Virus record (IMG/VR): IMGVR_UViG_3300020215_000876
Coordinates: 1 to 50,390 of that record
Reading direction: 5' to 3' (one strand)
Length of the DNA stretch: 50,390 bases
Origin: a virus
A program made the position numbers and the translations under genes. A model generated the notes under the pieces. The model ran no database searches. It worked only from the letters and a program-made list of their open reading frames with translations, and was not told where the DNA came from. This document shows positions 29,188 to 38,116 of this stretch, piece by piece; position 1 is the stretch's first letter, and the number at the start of each line of letters is the position of its first letter.

Positions 29188-29709
29188 ATGAAGCGGCGGA
29201 CGCGTCGTTGGTCGCAGGTGCAGGGTGAGGCGAAGCGCCTCGCGTCGATCGGTTGCACGCCGAAGGAGATCGCTGAGCAGCTCGACGTTGACAAGTCGAC
29301 GGTGACGCGCTGGATCGCGAAGAAGAAGCTCACTTTGTCGTCGAACGTGGTGGACATGCCGCCGGCGAGCACGATGAAGAAGCCCGCTGAGTGGGCGAAA
29401 GCGATCCGCGACGAATACGCGCTCGACGAGACCGACGATCAACTCGTGACGATGGCGGAGGCGGCCGCCGCGATCGCGAATGACTCGTCTGCGAAACGGA
29501 GCGAACGCCTCAATGCGATGCGCACGTTCCGCGGCATCGTTGGCCAGCTCCGGCTGGTGGCGCGCAGTGCCGCCGCGTCAGCTACGGAAGAACAGCAGCA
29601 GCCGGTCGCGGTGAAGGCCACGCCGGCGCCGCCACCGAAGGCAAAGAATCCGCCTGTGCGTCGCAGGTCAACCGTAGACCCGCGAACGCATCTGAGGGCG
29701 GTGAAGTGA
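29188..29709 (+). CDS. Terminase small subunit
   Basis: A 173-residue protein with an N-terminal HTH (IGCTPKEIAEQLDVDKSTVT, then RWIAKKKL) to recognise phage DNA, a helical middle for oligomerisation (AEAAAAIANDSSAKRSERLN), and a basic, Pro-rich tail. It precedes TerL with a four-base overlap. TerS recognises the packaging site and stimulates TerL. Family sequence similarity is always low for TerS, so the call rests on HTH, length and position. Confidence 0.8.
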   Translation: MKRRTRRWSQVQGEAKRLASIGCTPKEIAEQLDVDKSTVTRWIAKKKLTLSSNVVDMPPASTMKKPAEWAKAIRDEYALDETDDQLVTMAEAAAAIANDSSAKRSERLNAMRTFRGIVGQLRLVARSAAASATEEQQQPVAVKATPAPPPKAKNPPVRRRSTVDPRTHLRAVK

Positions 29710-31412
29710 TTCTCACTGTGCCGATCGACAAGGTGCTCTATCCGACGCTTGGGCCGCAGGTCTGCGCGTTCATGGAAGAGAACTTGTGCTTCGGACCTGG
29801 TGATCTGCGCGGACAGCCGCTGGTGCTCGATGACGAGCGGCGAGGTCTGATCTACAGCCTCTACGAGATCGAGCCGCAGTACATCAAAGACGGTCGACGA
29901 CGATTGAAGAGTCCGCGCGCGGGCCGACGTCGTTTTCAGCGTGCGGGCCTGTCGCTCGCGAAGGGTAAAGCGAAGACCGAGCTTGCCGCATTGATCGCGG
30001 CCTGCGAGCTACACCCTGATGCACCGGTGCGCTGCACCGGCTGGACGAAAGGCGGCGAGCCGATCGGTGGCCCGGTCGACGATCCATACATCCCGATGTT
30101 CGCCGTGAGCGAGGAACAGTCCGACGAGCTCGCGTTCGGGGCGCTGCGCGTGATCCTCGAGTTGAGCCATTTGAAGGACGACTTCGACATCGGGCTCGCG
30201 CGGATCATGCGCTTGAAGGGTGATGGTAAAGCGGAATCGCTCGCGCAGAATCCAGACGCTAGCGATGGCGCCCGCACGACGTTCACCGTTTTCGACGAGA
30301 CGCACCGCTTCACGATGAGGCGGTTCATCGAGACCCACTCGACGATGTTGAACAACCTGCCGAAGCGCAAGAAGGCGAATGCGTGGGCCTTGGAAATTAC
30401 GACTGCGCCAGAGCCTGGCGCGGGATCGGTCGCTGAAGCGACGATGAATTATGCGCAGCAGATTGCTGACGGCAAGATCAAGAACGCCTCGTTCTTCTAC
30501 TTCCACATGCAGGCCGGCGATTACCACGACTTGAAAACGCCGGAAGGTCGGCGCGCCGCGGTGATCGAGGCCTCCGGCGCAGCCGCGGAGTGGCGCGACA
30601 TCGACGGCATTGTGTCGCTCTACGATGCGCCCGATTGGGACAAGCAGTACTGGGAACGCGTGTGGTGCAACCGGATGGTGCAGGGCTCCACGCAGGCGTT
30701 TGACGTGCAGCACGTCAAGACGCTGCAGGTAGTCCGGTCAATCGGGTCACGGAAGGAACTGATCACGCTCGGCTTCGACGGCGCGATGTTTCATGACAGC
30801 ACGGGCCTTGTGGCGACACACATCAAGACCGGATTCCAGTGGAAGGCCGGATTGTGGGAATGCCCGCCAGGCGGCGACAAGTTTGATCCGCCATGGCAGG
30901 TGCCGGAAAACGAAGTGGACGAAACAGTAAAGCGGTTGTTCTCGACCTACAACGTCTGGCGCATGTATGCGGACCCGCCCTACTGGGCGTCGTGGATCTC
31001 GAAGTGGGTCGGTGACTTCGGGAAGGACCGCGTGGTCGAGTGGTTCACGAATCGCCGACAGCCGATGGCGGCCGCGCTGAAGACGTACGAGACCGCCCTG
31101 AAGACCGGCGCGCTCTCGCACGATGGCGATCCTGATCTGCTCAGGCACATCGGGAACGCGCGCAAGCAAGAGATCCCAGGCTGGAAGGACGAGAAAGGCC
31201 AGTCGTTCTGGCTGATTCGCAAAGAGCATCCGGAATCGCCAAAGAAGATCGACTTGGCGATGGCATCGGTTCTGAGCTGGGAAGCGCGGAAGGATGCGCT
31301 TGCGGCTGGGTTGTTAAAAGTTCGTAGCGGTGAACGAGGGAGGGCACGTGTTTGGACGCCTGAAGGATTTCGGGACATCGATCCGGGACCGCAGCCGGCG
31401 GCTCCGGCGTAA
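29706..31412 (+). CDS. terL: Terminase large subunit (TerL)
   Basis: A 568-residue packaging motor, starting with GTG. The ATPase domain has a divergent Walker A (GLSLAKGKAKTELAAL, ~80-95) and a Walker B FTVFDETHRF (~197). The RNase H-like nuclease domain shows LGFDGAMFHDSTGLV (~355), a second acid in MYADPPYWASW and a third in KKIDLAMASVLSWEAR. The order and length are normal for HK97-type terminases. It pumps DNA into the prohead and cuts it. The next gene starts inside its 3' end. Confidence 0.93.
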   Translation: MILTVPIDKVLYPTLGPQVCAFMEENLCFGPGDLRGQPLVLDDERRGLIYSLYEIEPQYIKDGRRRLKSPRAGRRRFQRAGLSLAKGKAKTELAALIAACELHPDAPVRCTGWTKGGEPIGGPVDDPYIPMFAVSEEQSDELAFGALRVILELSHLKDDFDIGLARIMRLKGDGKAESLAQNPDASDGARTTFTVFDETHRFTMRRFIETHSTMLNNLPKRKKANAWALEITTAPEPGAGSVAEATMNYAQQIADGKIKNASFFYFHMQAGDYHDLKTPEGRRAAVIEASGAAAEWRDIDGIVSLYDAPDWDKQYWERVWCNRMVQGSTQAFDVQHVKTLQVVRSIGSRKELITLGFDGAMFHDSTGLVATHIKTGFQWKAGLWECPPGGDKFDPPWQVPENEVDETVKRLFSTYNVWRMYADPPYWASWISKWVGDFGKDRVVEWFTNRRQPMAAALKTYETALKTGALSHDGDPDLLRHIGNARKQEIPGWKDEKGQSFWLIRKEHPESPKKIDLAMASVLSWEARKDALAAGLLKVRSGERGRARVWTPEGFRDIDPGPQPAAPA

Positions 31413-31635
31413 CGTCGGCACCACAGTGGCGCGATCGTGGAGCGGGGTGCGCCACGTGATCGGGCTTGACGAGCTGCACTTCTACGGCGCGCTCGCGCTC
31501 GTGGCGATCGGGTGCTGGGATCTGTGGCGACCGGGTTCGTTCCTGATTCCCGCGTTCGTGTTGTTGTGGGTCTCCACGCCGCAGCGTCACGCCTTTGTCG
31601 TTCGCCCGCACGAACCGCCGAAGAAGGGGAATTAA
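31348..31635 (+). CDS. Small membrane protein between TerL and portal
   Basis: A 95-residue protein. I place the start at GTG 31348 because GAGGGAGGG precedes it; GTG 31330 is possible. A basic N-terminus (FGRLKDFGTSIRDRSRRLRR) is followed by two hydrophobic stretches (FYGALALVAIGCWDLW and SFLIPAFVLLWVS). It overlaps TerL by 65 nt. Small membrane proteins sit at this spot in some siphoviruses; role unknown. Confidence 0.65.
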   Translation: MFGRLKDFGTSIRDRSRRLRRNVGTTVARSWSGVRHVIGLDELHFYGALALVAIGCWDLWRPGSFLIPAFVLLWVSTPQRHAFVVRPHEPPKKGN

Positions 31636-31638
31636 CCG

Positions 31639-33270
31639 ATGGGTGCACTCTCTCGATTGCAGACCGTGCGCGGACCAGGCCGGGCGATGGCCGAGACAGC
31701 GAAGCAGCGCAGCGACCGCATGTGGGTGTCGCCCGAAGGCTTCATGCTGCCGGATTCGGCGTATTACGTCACGCCGGAGCTCGCGCTGACGCTGTCGCAT
31801 CTGTACTGCGCTGTCGACATCATCAGTGGCGACTTTGGGACGATGACCTGTCAACTTTTTCGCGACCTTGGCGAGGATGGCAAGTCAAAGATCCGATCGT
31901 CCGACGCCGGCATCGGCCGGTTGGCGTATCAGTTGCGGTGGGCGCCGAACAACTGGCAGACGGCAAAGGCGTTTTGGAGCACGTTGGCGTGGCAATACTG
32001 CCTTCGACCGGCGTGCTACGCCGAGATCAAATACCGCCCGGGGTCGGACAGCCTGATCGAACAGCTGTTGCCGCGCCATCCTGATCGCGTGCGAGAGGAA
32101 CGGCTGCCGAGTAGTCGTGTGCGATTCCGCCTCACGGAGCCAGACGGGTCGTTCCGGTGGGTGACGCAGGACGAAATGCTCTGCGTCCGCAATACGTCCA
32201 CCGACGGACTCAATGCCATCAGCCGAATCCAGTACGGCGCAAAAGCGGTCGCCACCGCGATCGCCCTCCAGGAGTTTACCCGCAACTACTTCGAGCATGG
32301 GGCGACCGCGGCACTGATCGCCACCTACAAGGGCGGCGAGATGGAGCCGCACGAGGAAGAAAACTACCACCGGCGCATCACCCGGTTCATGAACGGCACC
32401 GACAACGCCGGCGGGATCTTCCTGACGCCGGAGGACCTCGAAGTCAAGAACCTGGGCGTCGAGCCAGAAAAGGCGCAGCTGCTGGGGCTGAAGAACATCA
32501 GCGGCCGTGACATCGCGCGCATGTTCAAGATTCCGGCGAACTGGCTCGCCATCGAGGGAGCGCAGTCCTACAACTCGAGCGTCCAGGACACGCTCTACTA
32601 CTCGCAACGCTGCCAAACGCCGATTGTCGTGGAATTCGAACAGGCCATTCAGCGGGACTTGCTGGTGGCGCCGGAGGGGTTCTTCGCGAAATTCAACATG
32701 GATTATCTGATGCGCGCGACGCTGAAAGAGCGGATGGAGTCTTACGAAATCGGTATCCGCGCTCGAGTCATCCGACCGAGCGAGGCGCGACAGCTCGAGG
32801 ACCTCAACGCGGATGAGGAACTCGATCAATTGTCGGCGCTCGACCATCGAGCCGGCAGCCAGCGAGACGGCGCCGACAATAGGCCGAAGCAGGCGACCAC
32901 CGTCGCGACGCCGGTGAGTGTGCGCGCCATGCTATTCGCGCATGACAACGCGCATCGCGTGCTCCGCCGTGAAAAGGGGGCGATCGAGAAGATCGCGAAA
33001 AAGCACGCCGACGATGTGGACGGGTGGAAAGCCGAGTTGAAGTCGTTCTATGCCGACCACGCGAACGTCATCGCGGAAACCATGCGGTTGCCGATCGACA
33101 CCGCCAGGGCGGTCGCGGCGCGGCACGGCAGGGCGCTCGAGAACGGCGGCATTCTTGTTATGGATGAGCACTGGGAGCGCCATGAAGCCGAGGCGCTCGT
33201 GACGCTGGCCATGGATCCGGATTCATCGCTGACGCGGCTCGCCGACGTCGCACAGGAGATCGCATCATGA
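31639..33270 (+). CDS. HK97-family portal protein
   Basis: A 543-residue portal. Family segments are LSHLYCAVDIISGDFGTMTC, LPRHPDRVREERLP, RNTSTDGLNAISRIQYGAK, then the ISGRDIARMFKIPANWLAIE clip/stem region and SVQDTLYYSQRCQTPIVVEF. The last ~150 residues are a helical extension. Twelve copies form the head vertex through which DNA passes. It directly precedes the protease gene with a four-base overlap, the standard order. Confidence 0.92.
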   Translation: MGALSRLQTVRGPGRAMAETAKQRSDRMWVSPEGFMLPDSAYYVTPELALTLSHLYCAVDIISGDFGTMTCQLFRDLGEDGKSKIRSSDAGIGRLAYQLRWAPNNWQTAKAFWSTLAWQYCLRPACYAEIKYRPGSDSLIEQLLPRHPDRVREERLPSSRVRFRLTEPDGSFRWVTQDEMLCVRNTSTDGLNAISRIQYGAKAVATAIALQEFTRNYFEHGATAALIATYKGGEMEPHEEENYHRRITRFMNGTDNAGGIFLTPEDLEVKNLGVEPEKAQLLGLKNISGRDIARMFKIPANWLAIEGAQSYNSSVQDTLYYSQRCQTPIVVEFEQAIQRDLLVAPEGFFAKFNMDYLMRATLKERMESYEIGIRARVIRPSEARQLEDLNADEELDQLSALDHRAGSQRDGADNRPKQATTVATPVSVRAMLFAHDNAHRVLRREKGAIEKIAKKHADDVDGWKAELKSFYADHANVIAETMRLPIDTARAVAARHGRALENGGILVMDEHWERHEAEALVTLAMDPDSSLTRLADVAQEIAS

Positions 33271-34367
33271 TGAACGACTTCGCGAAAGTACTGAGCTCGA
33301 CCTGGTTGATTGATCCGGCCCATCTGCGGCCCCTAATGGAACGCGTCGCCGCTGCATCGCCGGAGGCTGTCGCTGCGGCCGTGCAGGCGTATCGAGACCC
33401 GCAACCGAAGATGATCGGCGACATCGCGGTCATCGAATGCAATGGGCCGATCACCGGCCGCAATTCGTGGTTCTCGATGTGGTACGGGTCATCGACCATC
33501 GAGAGCATGCAGGCACAGTTCCGTCTGGCACTCGCGGATCCCAACGTGAAGACGATCGTGTTTCGAGCCGATACGCCTGGCGGCACGATCGACCTTGCCC
33601 CAGAATTCGCGGACGAACTGTACGCGGCGCGCGAACTGAAGAACATCATCGTCGTAGCGGACACCTGCATCGCGTCGCTTGGGACGTGGCTATTCTCGCA
33701 GTGCTCGACCATTTACGTCCCGCGCAGCGGTCAAATCGGCAGCTGCGGCGCATACCTGCTGCATCAAGACATCTCAAAGATGCTCGAGAACTGGGGCATC
33801 AAGATGACGTTCATCTACGCGGGCGAGCACAAGGTCGAAGGCAACATGTTTGAGCCGCTCAGCGACGATGCCAAAACGCATTTCCAGGACGAGATCAACC
33901 AAGTCAAGGGATGGTTCGACGCCGCACTGGCGCGCGCGCGCGGTGTGAGCGTGAAGCACGTTCTTGAGAACTTTGGCCAAGGCCGCATGTTCTACGGTCA
34001 GGCCGCGGTGAAGGCCGGACTGGCGGATAAGGTCGCCACCTTCGACGCAGTCATCGGGCGGCTGCAAGGTCGCAAGCGGACCGGCGTACCAGTCGCAACC
34101 GCGTCGGCGGTGCAGGCGACGGGCGATCACATCAACGAGGGTGACGGCGGGCCGACCATGATGGCCGACGATGTCGCCAGGAACGCGACAACGCCGTCAG
34201 CCGACGTCCCCGCGAGCGCCGCAGTTGAACCTGACGTCGATGGCCAGTGCCCAGAGGGGTACGAGCTCCGAGACGGCCAGTGCCATCGGCGCAACGATGA
34301 CGACGAGGACGCCCGCGCTGCCGCCGAGCGTGACGCCGTGAACATCGCGATTGCGCTGAGCGAATGA
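33267..34367 (+). CDS. S49-family prohead protease
   Basis: A 366-residue ClpP-like serine protease of the SppA/lambda gpC type. ADTPGGTIDLA gives the GG oxyanion region, the catalytic Ser lies in TCIASLGTWLFSQ, and YAGEHKVEGNMFEPLSDDA carries the Lys conserved in phage S49 proteases. GRMFYGQAAVKAGLADKV is the usual following motif. It processes capsid and scaffold during head maturation. The C-terminal ~90 residues are a disordered acidic tail; no internal scaffold start is evident. Confidence 0.9.
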   Translation: MMNDFAKVLSSTWLIDPAHLRPLMERVAAASPEAVAAAVQAYRDPQPKMIGDIAVIECNGPITGRNSWFSMWYGSSTIESMQAQFRLALADPNVKTIVFRADTPGGTIDLAPEFADELYAARELKNIIVVADTCIASLGTWLFSQCSTIYVPRSGQIGSCGAYLLHQDISKMLENWGIKMTFIYAGEHKVEGNMFEPLSDDAKTHFQDEINQVKGWFDAALARARGVSVKHVLENFGQGRMFYGQAAVKAGLADKVATFDAVIGRLQGRKRTGVPVATASAVQATGDHINEGDGGPTMMADDVARNATTPSADVPASAAVEPDVDGQCPEGYELRDGQCHRRNDDDEDARAAAERDAVNIAIALSE

Positions 34368-34678
34368 TGTTGGATACCGCCGGCCCAGACCGCCGGCAAT
34401 CGGTACTCGCGGACCGCCGGGCGAGTCCGCGCGTATCTGTTGATACCGGAGAGATTCAAGAACGCCGGCGCCGCGGTCGCCCATCAGTTGATCCGACCGG
34501 GCGATCCGAGCGCATCAGCACCCGCGTAAGTCAGGAAACGTTCGACGCGTTGTGTCGACGCGCGAGCCAGCGCGGAAAGGAACTTGCTGAACACGTGCGC
34601 GAATTGCTCGATCGCGACGCCGCAATCGAGAGTTCTGTCGCCAAAACTCGACTTTCCGACCAATCGGTCCCACTCTAG
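34364..34678 (+). CDS. Ribbon-helix-helix-like protein
   Basis: A 104-residue basic protein. Residues ~48-90 (SERISTRVSQETFDALCRRA, then ELAEHVRELLDRD) match a ribbon-helix-helix fold: one strand and two helices. The first 45 residues are disordered and Arg-rich. It overlaps the protease stop (ATGATG; starts 34364 or 34367). It may regulate the late operon, since a structured leader lies directly after it. Confidence 0.65.
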   Translation: MMLDTAGPDRRQSVLADRRASPRVSVDTGEIQERRRRGRPSVDPTGRSERISTRVSQETFDALCRRASQRGKELAEHVRELLDRDAAIESSVAKTRLSDQSVPL

Positions 34679-34697
34679 CCCTACATAACAAAACTGG

Positions 34698-34886
34698 CTG
34701 CGCGGTCCTGACGGTCTGACGACCGGTCCATCCGCGCAGTAACACAGGGCTCCGCGAGTTCCGATGAACGCGCGGCCTGTTCGGGTGCTTCACGCGTTCA
34801 CGTGTGCCGGGCACTCACCGAGACGAAAGTCTCGCTGAGCCGGTCCGATTCGAACGCGAGAAGCCTCGAATAGGTCGCGCGTTTTT
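34698..34886 (+). promoter_or_regulatory. Structured leader of the capsid gene
   Basis: The 248-nt gap before the capsid gene holds three stem-loops: CTGCGCGG/CCGCGCAG (34698-34739) with an inner GGTC-TGAC-GACC; CGAGAC-GAAA-GTCTCG (34819-34834) extended by CTCA/TGAG; and AACGCG/CGCGTT (34853-34883) followed by TTTTT, an intrinsic-terminator shape. The last may reduce readthrough into, or separate, the capsid transcript. No clear promoter is visible. Confidence 0.5.
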
Positions 34887-34926
34887 CATTGGGGTGAGTG
34901 GGGTCGAGTGGCAGGAGCCGATCACC

Positions 34927-36591
34927 ATGGACCGACTTTTCACAGTGCTGCCGTTCCTCGCGGCCTTCTTCATCGCCGTCGCGGCGATGCCCACAAATGT
35001 GGTGCAGGTCAACGCCAAGCAAATGGGCACCGAACACACGCAGCCGTGGCGGGCCAAGGTGCTCGCCGGCGCCGCGCGCGCGATGAGCGACCTTCGGAGT
35101 CGCTGCCTGGCGCTCGTCGAGGCGCTATGCGGACATCCGCTTCGGGGGCCGGCGATGGCTGGCGTGGCCATGCTGGTGGCCTCGATTGCGACTCCGGATC
35201 ACGCGTCGTTCGGGATGTTTGCGGTGCTGGGTTCGTTGAAGCTGGCGCAGACCAAGGCCGCGAAGCTCGAAGGGGAGCGCAAGGCGCTGGTGAAGGAACG
35301 CAGTGAGATTGGCACAAAGGCGCTGGCGGAAGACCGGGCCATGACGGCGGAGGAAAAGGCTAAGTTCGGTGAGTTGACGAACAAGATCACCGCCGTCGAA
35401 GCCCAGATCGAGGACCACAAGCCGATTCTGGCTGCGGCGATCGAAGCGAACGAGATCGAGCGCGATCCCAAGCAGACGCCTGCGGTGACCGACGGTGACG
35501 CCGCCGCCGGCGCGCGTGCGGCCGCCGATGTGCGCCTCGGCGAGAACATGGCCGACAAGGACCCGAAGCGCGGTTTCGCCGACCACCGCGACTACCTGAC
35601 CGCGGTCATGAACGCGGGCCGCGGCCGCAAGGTGGACGCCCGACTGAAGCCACTGGCGACGCAGGGTTCCGACGAGCAGGGTGGCTACAGCGACCCGGCT
35701 GGTGGCTTCCTGGTGCCGCACGGCGTGGCGCCTGGCATCCTGTCGATCGCGCCCGAGAGCGATCCGCTGAACGATCTGATCACGCATGTGCCGATGTCGG
35801 CGCCGACGGTGTCATTCAATGCTCGCGTCGACAAGAACCACGCGACGAGCGTCAGCGGTGGATTCACCGTAACGCGTCGCCCGGAAACGGTCGACGGCAC
35901 GGCGAGCCGGCAGACCTTCGAGCAAGTTGTGCTGACCGCGAACGAGGAGTTCGGCCTGGCCTTCGCCAGCGAGCGCATCATCAACGACTCGCCCCAGTCC
36001 TTCGTGGCCATCATCCAGGCCGGCATGTCGACCGAGTTCGTCGCCAACGCGATGAACGAGCGCATCAACGGCACCGGCACCGGTGAACGCCAGGGCTCGC
36101 TGAATGCGGGCTGCAAGATCGAAGTGGCGAAGGAGGCCGGTCAAGCGGCCGACACCATCGTCAAGAAGAACATCGACAAGATGGCGGCGCGCTGCTGGCG
36201 CTACGGCTCGGCGGTGTGGCTGGCCAATCACAACACCCGCGAGCAGCTCAAGAGCCTCGTGCAGGAAGTGGGCACCGGCGGCCATGCGGTCCAGTACTTG
36301 ACCGGTTCGCAGGGCGGTCAGGAGTACCTCGACAACCGGCCGATCTTCTTCACCGAGTTTGCGAAGACGTTGGGTGACGCTGGCGACATCATGCTGATCG
36401 TCCCCTCCGAATACCTGGAGGGCACCTACCAGAGCGAGCAGTATGCGGAGTCCATCCACGTGCGTTTCGCAGCTGCGGAGCGTGGCTTCCGCTTCTACCG
36501 ACGCAACGACGGTCAGTGGTGGTGGCGATCAGCGTTGACGCCGAAGAACGGCAACCCGCTGTCGCCGGTCGTCGTGTTGGCGGCTCGCTAG
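34927..36591 (+). CDS. HK97-type major capsid protein with hydrophobic N-terminal extension
   Basis: A 554-residue protein from the ATG at 34927, which has CAGGAG 9 nt upstream. Residues 1-~96 are unusual: a signal-like segment (FTVLPFLAAFFIAVAAM) and a second hydrophobic stretch (AMAGVAMLVASIA). A delta/scaffold coiled coil follows (~97-190; KLAQTKAAKLEGERKALVKE). The capsid domain begins at about 235: GGFLVPHGVAPGIL, VSFNARVDKNHATSVSGGFT, SERIINDSPQSFVAII, AARCWRYGSAVWLANHNTRE and SEQYAESIHVRFAA. An internal ATG at 35217 would remove the extension but has no ribosome-binding site. Confidence 0.9.
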   Translation: MDRLFTVLPFLAAFFIAVAAMPTNVVQVNAKQMGTEHTQPWRAKVLAGAARAMSDLRSRCLALVEALCGHPLRGPAMAGVAMLVASIATPDHASFGMFAVLGSLKLAQTKAAKLEGERKALVKERSEIGTKALAEDRAMTAEEKAKFGELTNKITAVEAQIEDHKPILAAAIEANEIERDPKQTPAVTDGDAAAGARAAADVRLGENMADKDPKRGFADHRDYLTAVMNAGRGRKVDARLKPLATQGSDEQGGYSDPAGGFLVPHGVAPGILSIAPESDPLNDLITHVPMSAPTVSFNARVDKNHATSVSGGFTVTRRPETVDGTASRQTFEQVVLTANEEFGLAFASERIINDSPQSFVAIIQAGMSTEFVANAMNERINGTGTGERQGSLNAGCKIEVAKEAGQAADTIVKKNIDKMAARCWRYGSAVWLANHNTREQLKSLVQEVGTGGHAVQYLTGSQGGQEYLDNRPIFFTEFAKTLGDAGDIMLIVPSEYLEGTYQSEQYAESIHVRFAAAERGFRFYRRNDGQWWWRSALTPKNGNPLSPVVVLAAR

Positions 36592-36624
36592 TTCGGTATC
36601 GGTTTCTGGAGGAGATGAAGAGTC

Positions 36625-37086
36625 ATGGCTTATACCGCGAATAAGGCTCTGGCCCAGTGCCGTCGCCGTCTTGTGGACTTCGATCCCGATTCGGGCTCGG
36701 AAACCATCGTCACGCTCAACCCGGCCGCCTCAGAGAAGTGCCTGGCACTCACCGCGTTGGGAGGCTTGAGGCGCGTGGTGGCCGCGCTGATGCACAGCGT
36801 CGGCACGGGATCGATCACCGGCTTCAAGATCTTTGTCGCCGACAACGCGGCTGGAACGACCAACGCGGCGGTTGTCGCCACGCATGCGCTCGGGTCCGAT
36901 CCGAATGCGGTCGGTGATTACCTGTTCCTCGAAGCAAGCGCCGAGCAGCTGCGTGCGGCGTCGGCCACCGCGGCGTATTGGGGCGTGAAGATCACGCTCG
37001 GCACCAGCACTGATGAGTGCGTGGTCTACGCCGAAGAGCACGGCAAGCAGGCGTACGACCAGGTCACCGCCGACTACGTCAGCTAA
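36625..37086 (+). CDS. Hypothetical capsid-associated protein
   Basis: A 153-residue beta-rich protein (SITGFKIFVADNAAGTTNAA, then AYWGVKITLGTSTDECVVYA) directly after the capsid gene behind GGAGGAG. This is the usual place of decoration or head-stabilising proteins, and the composition fits, but I see no defining motif. Confidence 0.65.
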   Translation: MAYTANKALAQCRRRLVDFDPDSGSETIVTLNPAASEKCLALTALGGLRRVVAALMHSVGTGSITGFKIFVADNAAGTTNAAVVATHALGSDPNAVGDYLFLEASAEQLRAASATAAYWGVKITLGTSTDECVVYAEEHGKQAYDQVTADYVS

Positions 37087-37105
37087 ACCTGACGCGGCAT
37101 CAGTT

Positions 37106-37149
37106 GCGCGCGCGGCTTTCCAGAGTCGCCATCCTCCGGCCGCGCGCGC
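37106..37149. terminator. Strong GC hairpin after capsid genes
   Basis: GCGCGCGCGGC (37106-37116) pairs perfectly over 11 bp with GCCGCGCGCGC (37139-37149); the loop is 22 nt and GTGTTTCG follows. It could attenuate transcription after the abundant capsid genes or protect their mRNA 3' end. Confidence 0.5.
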
Positions 37150-37211
37150 GTGTTTCGTAACCCGGCAACCGCTCCGGCGGCAGCGCCCAGAGTAAGGACG
37201 GCAGGACCACC

Positions 37212-37934
37212 ATGGCAGACGTCATCGGCCAGCGCATCGCTGGCAATCTCCTCTATATCGATCGATCCGCGCATCTCCGTCGAATCGTCGACGCAATTGG
37301 TCCCGACGTCATCAAGTGGGACGAGCGCTTCCTGAACGCCGGTGCGTTGTCCGCCGACGATCCACTCGGTTGGACCGTCACGCTAGTGGAGGCCGGCGCC
37401 GGCGAATCCACCGTTACGCGCGCGGCCACCGTGGGTGGTGGCCTCGTGCTGACCTCAGATGCGAACGAAGACGACGGCATCAACATGCAGCTGAAGGGCG
37501 AGGCCTTCAAGCTGAACTCATCCTGCAAGGGGCTGTACTTCTACGCGAAGCTGCAGACGAACGAGGCGACGCAGAGCGATTTTCTCGTCGGCCTGTGCAT
37601 CACGGACACCACGCTGCTGGGCGGAATGACCGACGGCATCTACTTCGAAAAGCTGGACGGCGGCACCGGCATTTCGGCGGTGACCGAGAAGGACTCGACA
37701 GAAACGCAGTCTGACTCGCTGGCGGTCCTCGCAGCCGATACTGACGTCGAACTCGAGTTCTACTACGACGGCGCGAAGGTCGAGTTCTTCATCAACGGCG
37801 TGAGCGTGGCGAGCCATACCGCGAACATCTGCGATGACGAGGATTTGACGCCCAGCCTGCACTTCCTGACTGGGTCGGCGGCGGCGAAGACGCTGACGAT
37901 CAAGCAGATGCGCGTCGTTCAAATCGGCTATTAG
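37212..37934 (+). CDS. Structural protein with lectin/LamG-like fold
   Basis: A 240-residue beta protein. The run KGLYFYAKLQTNEATQSDFL, GIYFEKLDGGTGISAV, DVELEFYYDGAKVEFFING and SLHFLTGSAAAKTLTI follows the strand order of concanavalin/LamG-like sandwich domains, common in head fibres and decorations. AAGGACGG precedes the ATG. It may decorate the capsid surface and bind carbohydrate; this is inference. Confidence 0.65.
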   Translation: MADVIGQRIAGNLLYIDRSAHLRRIVDAIGPDVIKWDERFLNAGALSADDPLGWTVTLVEAGAGESTVTRAATVGGGLVLTSDANEDDGINMQLKGEAFKLNSSCKGLYFYAKLQTNEATQSDFLVGLCITDTTLLGGMTDGIYFEKLDGGTGISAVTEKDSTETQSDSLAVLAADTDVELEFYYDGAKVEFFINGVSVASHTANICDDEDLTPSLHFLTGSAAAKTLTIKQMRVVQIGY

Positions 37935-37938
37935 ACCG

Positions 37939-38070
37939 ATGCGCCTGCGTAAACGTCCTGTCGGTGCTGGTGCTCCTGGTGGCGATGCTGACATCGCCCT
38001 CGGAGCCGTGGGCACGTTAACCGGCGTCAATAAGTCGGGGACAGGATCGACGAGCTGGGTCACGAAGTAG
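37939..38070 (+). CDS. Small Gly-rich basic peptide
   Basis: A 43-residue frame starting 4 nt after the previous stop: a basic start (MRLRKRPVGAGAPGGD), then a Gly/Thr/Ser-rich tail ending SWVTK. Location between two structural genes supports it, but the ribosome-binding site is poor. Confidence 0.4.
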   Translation: MRLRKRPVGAGAPGGDADIALGAVGTLTGVNKSGTGSTSWVTK

Positions 38071-38116
38071 ATGTCTCTCCTCTCTCACGTTCTGCCCTGG
38101 TCTGTGGGGTGACCGC

